Origin: Deltaproteobacteria bacterium | GTDB lineage: Bacteria; Myxococcota_A; Polyangia; HGW-17; JAJRWW01 | Direction of reading: 5' to 3' | Assembly: GCA_029938605.1 (NCBI GenBank) | Contig: JAOZUO010000001.1 | Coordinates: 57,932-121,931 of the forward strand | DNA length: 64,000 nucleotides | Shown: positions 54,201 through 62,784 of the stretch, one piece after another | Position numbering within the stretch: position 1 is the first letter of the stretch | How the letters are laid out: each line of letters begins with the position of its first letter | The notes under the pieces: model-generated | What the model was told of the DNA's origin: nothing | The model's database searches: none | Seen by the model: the letters and a program-made list of their open reading frames with translations, nothing else | Position numbers and translations under genes: made by a program

Positions 54201-55167
54201 CTGGACCAAGGTGCACTATCCCAGCTCCTGGCTATACAACGTGATCGGATCGTCGTCCAACGACGTGTGGGCCTTTGGCTCCGATGGGCTCGTGATGCAC
54301 TACGATGGTCTGACCTGGGAGAAGGTCGACGTGCCCACGGCGGAGTACGTGAACGGCGCCTGGATCACCGAGCAGGGTGAGCTGTTCGTGGTGGGCGCGG
54401 CGGGTACAATCCTCTGGTTCGACGGCGTTGGGTGGTCCCCCATGGCGAGCCCCACGCGCGCCACCATCAGCAAGGTCCACGGGATCTCGCGCAACCACAT
54501 GGTGGCGGTGGGCAGCGCGTTCCTGGAGTTCACCGGGGACCTCGCCCAGGTGCCTTTCTGCGGCCAGGGTGGAGCTCCTTGCAGCACCACGGCCTGGTCC
54601 CACTCCATTGCCATCGACGGCGTAAACGACTTTAGCGCCCAGGAGACATTCACCACGGGGTCGGCGGGGTTCACCGGCCATGTGACCTGGGACGCCACCC
54701 ACCTGTACCTGGGCTTTGACGGCGTAGACGTCGGCTCCGGCGATCCCTTCACCTGGGTCCACGCCTATGTTGGCGGCTTCGATGGAACCAACACCGGGCA
54801 GGTGTACAACTCCCAGCAACCCGAGCTCCCTTTCAAGGCGAAAGCGCACCTGCGGTGGAAGGCAGACGACTCCTATACCAACCTGCAGATCTGGACTGGA
54901 TGGGAGTGGACCGACGTGGGCTTCGGGGGCGCGGTGGCGCGTAACGGTCAGTTCGTGGAGCTGAGCCTCCCCTGGTCCGCCATCGGGAACACCCGCTCCT
55001 TTGGTGTTCACCTGAGCATGGTCAACGAAATCGCCGGGGGCGAATGGAGTTGGGCCTCGGTGCCCGAAGACTCCTTCACCGACGGTACCGATCCTGACTA
55101 TGGACAGTACTTCCTCTTCGACCGAAGCTCACCGGCCGCCCCCGCCAGCTACGCTCCCCGATACTAA
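51256..55167 (+). CDS. Giant lipoprotein: Cys-rich stalk, 14-repeat propeller, CBM9-like domain
   Basis: This 1303-residue paralogue is the only one on the plus strand. ATG 51256 has GGAGG eight bases upstream. The signal ends L-A-G-G-C and the mature start is C-V-G-S-E-S-T-P-C-G. The Cys-rich stalk is the longest of the set (to about residue 540). 14 repeats cover about 545-1095, with repeat 7 ending V-L-Q-Y-G-G-D-G-A-G-W. The last 190 residues look like a CBM9/DOMON-type sugar-binding sandwich: I-A-I-D-G-V-N-D-F, H-V-T-W-D-A-T-H-L-Y-L-G-F, and W-S-W-A-S-V-P. Confidence 0.92.
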   Translation: MCPTARPVILIPWGLGKILVCALVGATLAGGCVGSESTPCGQEVCPKGWACHEFSDRQTCVLPWQLTACAEGSLVDGDQCDNEDNVGYQCVEGVCVRGACGDGVADSTEECDDGVQNSTTEPDACRPSCRLPRCGDGVVDPSNGEFCDAGDDNSDEADRACRPNCEPQRCGDGILDTESGEICDDGNSLPGDGCSAICLLESCGNGVIDAGEQCDDGNAADGDECQHTCLLPRCGDNILDEGAPYYEICDSGGDNSDAPDAACRPNCSPRRCGDHILDSGHGEQCDDGNIAPGDGCSTTCLLESCGNGVVDATEQCDDGNNTSGDGCQADCAFPRCGDGVVDLLSGEECDGASVIASVTCQDLGFYFGTPTCDSLCHISATTCSGRCGDDTVDLGEGETCDGSDFGGLGCLDYGYYGGTISCQSNCQVALGQCNGRCGDGFVNGGEVCDGVDFNGVSCADYGYYTGSLACASDCQTITPSCEETCGDGEINGLEECDSDDVDQTYCMDLAGFAAGRLNCNQNCERKLDYCFAPGWRSRLTEASGTLLGLWGSASDNIYAVGVDGEILRNQGGAGWRLQPSGVIEDLRGIWGSADDDIYVVGESGTILHFDGSGWLPMVSPVTTLLRGIWGASPTDIWAVGDGGVVLHYNGLVWEVEPLGLTQDIRAIWGSAADNVFIVGSSGLVRRFNGTTWEVMDDQSGVLFEDVHGLDAQHVWVVGGLLSGDWYDHVRFYDGSSWTTQLTKGTGAGRWASLRTVWAISPTLVFAAGVNGSKNGSYWRFDGTTWAGEPGVSTIISYDMWGLPTSKLYTVGEQGTVLQYGGDGAGWVEKDLPGTSCVDVLMLSETNAVAACGATLQRWDGTGWTLEMTVTGSFISLWASSPSNIYALSNEGGSKLYRYNGVSWSLVPGVPSLSSPKDIFGLPTGELYLKGDYEHWAVFNGTSWTTRYNWTSDCWIGNSVWGTSPSDLWVVGRRCISHYDGTSWTKVHYPSSWLYNVIGSSSNDVWAFGSDGLVMHYDGLTWEKVDVPTAEYVNGAWITEQGELFVVGAAGTILWFDGVGWSPMASPTRATISKVHGISRNHMVAVGSAFLEFTGDLAQVPFCGQGGAPCSTTAWSHSIAIDGVNDFSAQETFTTGSAGFTGHVTWDATHLYLGFDGVDVGSGDPFTWVHAYVGGFDGTNTGQVYNSQQPELPFKAKAHLRWKADDSYTNLQIWTGWEWTDVGFGGAVARNGQFVELSLPWSAIGNTRSFGVHLSMVNEIAGGEWSWASVPEDSFTDGTDPDYGQYFLFDRSSPAAPASYAPRY

Positions 55168-55313
55168 AATAGTTCCCAAGGACAGCGCCCCAATGCTCGT
55201 CAACGCCCGGTAAAACTCACCAGGGGCACCAGGCGTTTTGGGTGCGTTGCTCGAGCCACACGGTGATGCGCTCATGGAAGGAGCGATCGAGTTATTTTGA
55301 GACAGGCCCTTAG

Positions 55314-56210
55314 TTAGGGCCCGGTCAGGAAGCGGTCCAGCTCCCACGCCAGGCGGCGGGGGTTGGTGGCGTGGAGGGAGTGCTCACCGGGGATACGCCG
55401 TGACTGGAGTTGGGGAAGGGCTTGGGTCAGGTGGCGCACCTGGCCCCCAAAGGGCATCACAGACATGATGGCCCGAACCAGGAGCACGGGCATGGTCACC
55501 GAGGCCAGGGGGAGCGGGCTCCGGTGGCACAGGACGCCATCGTAGATGGCTCGGAACCCGGCCTCGTTCAGGATGGGCTCGACGGTTCCATCGACCTCGA
55601 AGCGGAAGTTGTGGTCAAAGGCGTCGACCATCCAGTCCCCCTCGTGGTGGAGCCACGAGATGAATCTCCGGGCCCGTGCATAGTCGCGGCCACTGGCGAA
55701 GGGCCCCCGCTCGGGGGCGAAGATGGCGCTCATCATTCGTCGATTCATCTGGATCACGGGGTGCAACCCCAGGGGCGGTACCGGATCCACCAACACAAGC
55801 TGGCGGATCCGATCCGGAAACGCGGCGGCCACGTCCAACGCAACCTTGCCCCCCCAAGAGTGCCCCACCAGACCAAAGCGCTCGAGCCCCAGGCCGTCGG
55901 CCCACGCCACCAGTTCCCCCCGGGTGGTGGCCAGGTCATAGGACCGCCCCAGGAAGCCCGTGGCGCCGTGGCCCCGAAGGTCCGGGGCCAAGATCCGGAA
56001 TCGATCCGTGAGGAGCGACGCCACGCCGGTCCAGTACCTGGCGTTGGCGTTCAGACCGTGAACCAATACCAGCGGTGGGAGCGTGGGCTCCCCCCACTCC
56101 AGGGTGCTCATGGTGCCGGCGGGGACATCCACCCGAACCGCGCGCGGCGTACGCAGCTCAGCCTCCGCCAGGGGCTCGCCATACCGCCGACGCATCACCG
56201 ACCCGGCCAC
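55314..56210 (-). CDS. Alpha/beta hydrolase
   Basis: This 298-residue hydrolase has the oxyanion-hole motif H-G-L-N near residue 51, the strand D-L-R-G-H-G, and the nucleophile elbow G-H-S-W-G-G near residue 117. The acid candidate is Asp in L-V-D-P-V-P and the catalytic His lies in G-E-H-S-L-H. The substrate is unknown. The start at GTG 56210 is uncertain, as the frame remains open upstream without a clear start. The last 35 codons of this gene also occur as detached fragments at 28536 and 30350, and this is the intact parent. Confidence 0.9.
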   Translation of the reverse strand: MAGSVMRRRYGEPLAEAELRTPRAVRVDVPAGTMSTLEWGEPTLPPLVLVHGLNANARYWTGVASLLTDRFRILAPDLRGHGATGFLGRSYDLATTRGELVAWADGLGLERFGLVGHSWGGKVALDVAAAFPDRIRQLVLVDPVPPLGLHPVIQMNRRMMSAIFAPERGPFASGRDYARARRFISWLHHEGDWMVDAFDHNFRFEVDGTVEPILNEAGFRAIYDGVLCHRSPLPLASVTMPVLLVRAIMSVMPFGGQVRHLTQALPQLQSRRIPGEHSLHATNPRRLAWELDRFLTGP

Positions 56211-56282
56211 GCCGCTCAGGCCATGGACCAGCCGGGAGGAGAAGGACAGTGGATGGAGGAGAGGAATTGGGAAAGCCGCCGA

Positions 56283-57632
56283 CTACTTGGCCATGAGCTG
56301 GTCGATTTGCTCTTTGAAGTGCTGGGTCAGCTCGGGGAGCGCCACCGCGCGGAGGCGAGACAGCTCGAAAACAAACTCGGTGCTCTTGTCGAATTTGAAC
56401 AGGCTGGTTTTCTCCACCTCGAACTTCACCTGCAGGTTGGCCCCGAGGTACTCGAGCACCAGGTTGATGTCGCTAATGCCGATCTGCTTGCGTAGCTGGG
56501 CCGGAGGCTGGAACTTGCCGATGAACTGCTGGCCCAGGGGTTTGGGATCCAACTCCACGATGCGGTAGTCCAAAGCGCCCAGGGCGTCGCGGACCCGCTC
56601 CACGTCGATGTTTCGCATGTTGATGGGGCTCGAAGCCTCCACGTCGAAGGCCCAGTTGATGTCCACGTAGCCGCGCAGCTCCCAGTATACATCCCGGCCC
56701 GTGACCGACGTCCCCGGAGGGATGCGCAGCTTGAAGGGCATGGGCAGCACGTCCCCCTTGCGGGACTTCCAGGGCCCCTGGCGCACGAGCATACGGTCCC
56801 AGACGTGGCCGTTCTTGGGCCCTTTTTTGTGACACTCCACCAGCTCGATGGTGATGGAAGCGACGACCTCGTCGTCCATGGCTGTGTACTCCAGGTAGCC
56901 CTCGCACATGGAGTCGTTCTGGAAGGTATCCCCGGGCAAGGCGATGAGCAGCACGCCGTTGGAGTTCGAGCCCTGTCGTCGATAGGCCATGTCGGACGGG
57001 ATCGGCGCCTCGGTACCGCCCACGCCGAGGCCGGCCGAGGGCGCGGCCGCCGGGGCCGCTACCGGGGCTGCCACAGGAGCTGCTACAGGGGCTGCCACAG
57101 GAGCCACGGGAGCCGCCACAGGGGCCGCGGGCTGAGCCGGTGCGGCCTGGTAGGCGGGCATCTGGTAGCTGGGCTGGGCGGCCGCAGCCCCGGGCGCAGC
57201 CACGGGCGCGGCTGCCGGACCTGGAGGCGGGGCCGCGCCAAAGCCCTGGGACTTGGCCTGATCGAAGCGCTGCTGCATGAGCACCAGCAGCTCGGGCGGC
57301 ATCTCTCCCATCACCGTGGCGCCAGCGTCCGCGCCACCGGAGATCTCCGCCACGAGGGGTACGTAGCCCACATAGATCTGCTTGCCCGGCCCCAACTGCG
57401 CCGCCTGTTGCGTCACCTGAACCCCGTCTACCCACGTGCCGTTGGAGGACCCCAAATCCCGGATGAAAACGCCTCCCGCCTCGATGTACACCTCAGCGTG
57501 ACGCCGGGAGCAGCTCGGGTCGTCGGTGACGATCCCGCAGTGGTTGCGGTCACGCCCGATCAATATCCGCGGGTTCCGCTCGTCGATCTGCGCCACGGCG
57601 GCGCCCATTCTCAGAGTGACGTTGAATGGCAT
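56283..57632 (-). CDS. FHA domain protein with arrestin/Spo0M-like C-terminal domain
   Basis: This 449-residue soluble protein has an FHA domain in residues of about 20-95 (I-L-I-G-R-D-R, S-C-S-R-R-H-A-E-V, S-S-N-G-T-W-V), then an Ala/Pro repeat linker (A-A-P-V). A beta-sandwich of about residues 215-350 reads C-E-G-Y-L-E-Y-T-A, I-T-I-E-L-V-E-C, L-P-M-P-F-K-L-R-I-P and Y-W-E-L-R-G-Y-V-D, the pattern of the Spo0M/arrestin-like fold. The final 100 residues are unassigned. GGAGG lies five bases before ATG 57632; the track starts nine codons earlier. It follows cdaR on the same strand, where glmM is often found. Confidence 0.85.
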   Translation of the reverse strand: MPFNVTLRMGAAVAQIDERNPRILIGRDRNHCGIVTDDPSCSRRHAEVYIEAGGVFIRDLGSSNGTWVDGVQVTQQAAQLGPGKQIYVGYVPLVAEISGGADAGATVMGEMPPELLVLMQQRFDQAKSQGFGAAPPPGPAAAPVAAPGAAAAQPSYQMPAYQAAPAQPAAPVAAPVAPVAAPVAAPVAAPVAAPAAAPSAGLGVGGTEAPIPSDMAYRRQGSNSNGVLLIALPGDTFQNDSMCEGYLEYTAMDDEVVASITIELVECHKKGPKNGHVWDRMLVRQGPWKSRKGDVLPMPFKLRIPPGTSVTGRDVYWELRGYVDINWAFDVEASSPINMRNIDVERVRDALGALDYRIVELDPKPLGQQFIGKFQPPAQLRKQIGISDINLVLEYLGANLQVKFEVEKTSLFKFDKSTEFVFELSRLRAVALPELTQHFKEQIDQLMAK

Positions 57633-57760
57633 GTCGGCCTCCAGCCTGCTGTGGCACACGACGGTGCCGTCCCTGTTGTAACGAAATCCCAGGCAGTTTA
57701 TCGACCACCGTGGACCTTGTCATTTGTTTTCTAGAGCCAAGGGTTTCCGAATTTCTGGAT

Positions 57761-58756
57761 TCAGGGATGGGAGGGCGAAACCGGGACCTTCCTGACAAAC
57801 TTCACCGGGACTTTTTTGGGGCGCACAAACTGTACCACGACCCCTACGGGGAGCCCCTTGATGTCGGCGGGCTTGACGTCCTTGGTCAGCGCCCCCGGGG
57901 GCAAGGCCATCTTCTTGCCCTCCTTGCTGAAGTCCAGCACCAGGTGGAGAAGCTTGGGATCGATGCGAGCGAGCACCGGTCTGGGCCCCTTGAGCGCCAC
58001 GGTGACGCTGGGAAACTCGAGCATGGGCGTGTAGGAAGTCCACTTCATGCCGTAGATCACCACCGCCACGTCTGGGAGGGTTCGCTGCCCCTCCAGGGCC
58101 ACCACCTCCTGGCGGACCATCACTTCGAGCGAAGTCAAGGCGGTGACGTGCGTGGGCAACGAGTTCACTACGTCCACCTTCCTGACGATGGAGCCCTCGG
58201 CATTGGTGACATCCACGGGCGAGAGGGACAGACCGCTTTGGGTCAGCTTGTCCAGCAGGGTCTTGGGTCCCCGGAGCAGCACCGTGGCCGGCGCCGTCAC
58301 GGCGCGCCCCTGGAGGGCGTAGCCCTTGGCCACCTCGCCCACCACCCGCGGAGACAGGGGCACCTTCCGCTCCACCAGGCGGTCTACCTTGATCTCCGCG
58401 GTGGGCGGAGAGATGGCCACCACCCGCAGCCCCTTGGGCAACCGGATCATGTCCGGCGAAAAAGCGATGACCTCTTTCTTGGTGGCCTCCACGTTGATCT
58501 TGATGGCCTTGATCTCGCGATCGTCGAAGCGATTCACCTTGGACCAACCACCGCGCACGCTGATGCGTAGCTGCCGAGGCGGTTTGGAGGTCATCACCCA
58601 CTTGGTGGCGTCGTACTTGTACTCCACCATCACATAGCCCGTGGCTACCGCGTCCTTCTCCGCCCGCACGATGAGAAACAGCGACATGGCCAACCCCAGC
58701 GACAGGAGCTTGAGGCCCACGTGCTCGGTGAACGCCCGGCGCAAAAAGCTCTTCAT
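57761..58756 (-). CDS. cdaR: YbbR-domain regulator of diadenylate cyclase (CdaR)
   Basis: This 331-residue protein has an N-terminal transmembrane helix (V-G-L-K-L-L-S-L-G-L-A-M-S-L-F-L-I-V). Three YbbR-type beta repeats of about 80 residues follow, typified by V-x-V-x-G-P-K-x-L-L-D-K and P-x-x-V-x-L-R-G. CdaR binds CdaA at the membrane and modulates c-di-AMP synthesis. It begins 13 bp after the cdaA stop. Confidence 0.93.
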   Translation of the reverse strand: MKSFLRRAFTEHVGLKLLSLGLAMSLFLIVRAEKDAVATGYVMVEYKYDATKWVMTSKPPRQLRISVRGGWSKVNRFDDREIKAIKINVEATKKEVIAFSPDMIRLPKGLRVVAISPPTAEIKVDRLVERKVPLSPRVVGEVAKGYALQGRAVTAPATVLLRGPKTLLDKLTQSGLSLSPVDVTNAEGSIVRKVDVVNSLPTHVTALTSLEVMVRQEVVALEGQRTLPDVAVVIYGMKWTSYTPMLEFPSVTVALKGPRPVLARIDPKLLHLVLDFSKEGKKMALPPGALTKDVKPADIKGLPVGVVVQFVRPKKVPVKFVRKVPVSPSHP

Positions 58757-58769
58757 GGCCGCACCCCCC

Positions 58770-59669
58770 TCATTGCCCCTCCCGCGCCTTGGTGGCCGAA
58801 CTGCTCACCACGTCGTCGCCGTCGTCGGACCGGGACTTGGCTGCCCTCTTGCCGAAGTGCTTCTTCACTGCGTCGCGCACCGTGCCCCGGCGGGGCTTAC
58901 GGAAGATGTCCAGCAGCGCCGCCCGCAGGGCGTCTATGTCCACGTGCTGGACGATCTGACCCAGGTGGCAGATGGCGATGGAGCCGCGCTCCTCGGAGAC
59001 CACCACGGCCACGGCATCGGTCTCTTCGGTGATTCCCAGAGCGGCCCGGTGCCGGGTGCCCAGGCTGCGCTCCAGCTCGGTCTCGTGGGACAGCGGCAGC
59101 AGGGCACCAGCCTGGTAGATGCGCAGGTTCCGGATGATCACGGCGCCATCGTGAACCGGGTTCTCCGCGTCTACGCGGAAAATGGACCACAGCAGCTCCC
59201 TGGAGACCCGGGAGTCCACCGGGGTGCCCGGCTGGATGTACTCGTCCAGGACCGCTACCCGCTCGAACACGATGAGCGCGCCGGTCCGCAGCCGCGCCAT
59301 GCGCTCCACGGCGCGCACCACCTCCTCCACCAGGTAGGTCTCCTCCCGCTGCCGGCGGGCGAGGAACATTCGCCGGCCCATGCGCATGAGCGCGCGCCGG
59401 ATGTCGTCCTGAAACACCACGATGATGAGGATGATGGAGTACTTGAGGGTGTAGTCCAGAAGCCAGCCCAGGGTGCCCAGCTCAAACCGCGTGGAGGCCA
59501 TATAGGCCACGCCGACGATGACCAGCCCGGCGGTCATCTGCGCCGCCCGGGTGCCGCGGATCATGAGCAGCACGCGGTAGATCAGGTAGGCGACGATGAG
59601 CACGTCCACCGCGCCGAGCACCATGCCGCGCGTGGTCAACTTGGAAAAGATGCCGTGGAGGAACTCCAT
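58770..59669 (-). CDS. cdaA: Diadenylate cyclase CdaA
   Basis: This 299-residue enzyme condenses two ATP to c-di-AMP. Three N-terminal transmembrane helices (residues of about 15-90) precede the DAC domain, which has both catalytic motifs, H-D-G-A-V-I-I and G-T-R-H-R-A-A-L-G. The C-terminal 40 residues are charged and variable. The start ATG overlaps the folP stop by one base (TGATG), so the pair is translationally coupled. Confidence 0.97.
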   Translation of the reverse strand: MEFLHGIFSKLTTRGMVLGAVDVLIVAYLIYRVLLMIRGTRAAQMTAGLVIVGVAYMASTRFELGTLGWLLDYTLKYSIILIIVVFQDDIRRALMRMGRRMFLARRQREETYLVEEVVRAVERMARLRTGALIVFERVAVLDEYIQPGTPVDSRVSRELLWSIFRVDAENPVHDGAVIIRNLRIYQAGALLPLSHETELERSLGTRHRAALGITEETDAVAVVVSEERGSIAICHLGQIVQHVDIDALRAALLDIFRKPRRGTVRDAVKKHFGKRAAKSRSDDGDDVVSSSATKAREGQ

Positions 59670-60580
59670 CAGAGGGGCCGCCTCCGTCCCTCGTGGTCGC
59701 CGCTCGACAGCGCGTCGGTGATGATGGCCGCCTGTCGGGCCTCGGCCACGTCGTGCACCCGCATCACGTCGGCGCCGGCCAGCCGCCCTACCACCAGGGC
59801 CGCCAGGGTCCCCCCGAGGCGCTCGTCCACTTCGGCGCCGGTCAGCTTTCCAATGAAGGACTTTCGAGACGGCCCCAGCAACACCGGGTGGCCCAGCCGT
59901 TGGCGAAGAACGCCCGCGCCGCGAATGAGCGTGAGGTTGCCCGCTACGCTCTTGCCGAAGCCTAGGCCCGGATCCACCAGGATCCGCTCAGGCGCCACGC
60001 CCGCGGCCACGGCCTGATCCACCGACTCCTGCAACCCATGGGCCACCTCGGCCAGCACATCCTCGTAGGACACGTCGGACTGCATGGTGAGAGGGGTTCC
60101 CCGGATGTGTCCGACCACCAGGGCCGCGCCCGCCTCGGCAACGGCCGCGCCGAGCTCGGGATCGAGGGTCAGGCCCGAAACGTCGTTGACCACGGTGGCC
60201 CCGGCTCGGCAGGCGGCGGCGGCCACTTCGGCTTTGTAGGTGTCGATTGACAGAGGCGTATCGGTGGCCTCACGCAGACCCTCGAGCACAGGGATCACCC
60301 GGGCCCGCTCATCCGCCGCGCTCACGGGATCCGCCCCGGGCCGGGTGGACTCCCCACCGACGTCCAACAGGTCAGCGCCGGCGGCGGCCAGATCCAACCC
60401 CTGACTCACCGCCATGGCGGGATCCAGAAACCTGCCGCCATCGGAGAAGGAGTCCGGTGTGACGTTCACCACACCCATGAGGTAGGTGCGTGACCAGTCC
60501 AGTGTCTGGGATCCCAAGGACAGCGGCGCCATGGGCGAAGCGGTTTCTCTGACGGGCTCGGACAGGGTCGACGTGCTCAT
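59669..60580 (-). CDS. folP: Dihydropteroate synthase
   Basis: This 303-residue enzyme joins p-aminobenzoate to dihydropterin pyrophosphate in folate synthesis. Motif 1 M-G-V-V-N-V-T-P-D-S-F-S-D-G-G and motif 2 D-V-G-G-E-S-T-R-P-G are complete. S-I-D-T-Y-K, V-N-D-V-S-G and G-P-S-R-K-S-F follow in order. An extra N-terminal 30 residues precede the barrel. folP between ftsH and cdaA is a conserved order in Deltaproteobacteria. Confidence 0.97.
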   Translation of the reverse strand: MSTSTLSEPVRETASPMAPLSLGSQTLDWSRTYLMGVVNVTPDSFSDGGRFLDPAMAVSQGLDLAAAGADLLDVGGESTRPGADPVSAADERARVIPVLEGLREATDTPLSIDTYKAEVAAAACRAGATVVNDVSGLTLDPELGAAVAEAGAALVVGHIRGTPLTMQSDVSYEDVLAEVAHGLQESVDQAVAAGVAPERILVDPGLGFGKSVAGNLTLIRGAGVLRQRLGHPVLLGPSRKSFIGKLTGAEVDERLGGTLAALVVGRLAGADVMRVHDVAEARQAAIITDALSSGDHEGRRRPL

Positions 60581-60660
60581 CTGAAAGTCACTGGATCCGA
60601 TCGGCTAAGAGTTGGGTGCCCGCTGCGCGTCGCCCTCTTTCGACGAGCAGCCTGGTTCGG

Positions 60661-62607
<1,947 letters not shown>

Positions 62608-62716
62608 AACAAACCTATTGTGTATGGTCCGCCAGACCAGCAAAGGATCCGCAGCGACCTGTGGGTGTCAGTATACCAAATCCGCCGGGAATCTGTGGGA
62701 TTCTCGACTAAACCTC

Positions 62717-62744
62717 TATATAGTCTGGGCCCTACTCGCGTCAA
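62717..62744 (-). promoter_or_regulatory. Candidate sigma-70 promoter for ftsH
   Basis: The minus strand reads TTGACG-N16-TATATA in the 140-bp gap between tilS and ftsH, about 100 bases before the TTG start. Confidence 0.45.
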
Positions 62745-62784
62745 GTCAACTAACTGTTAGCCTAGTGGTCTTACCCCTAAGGAC

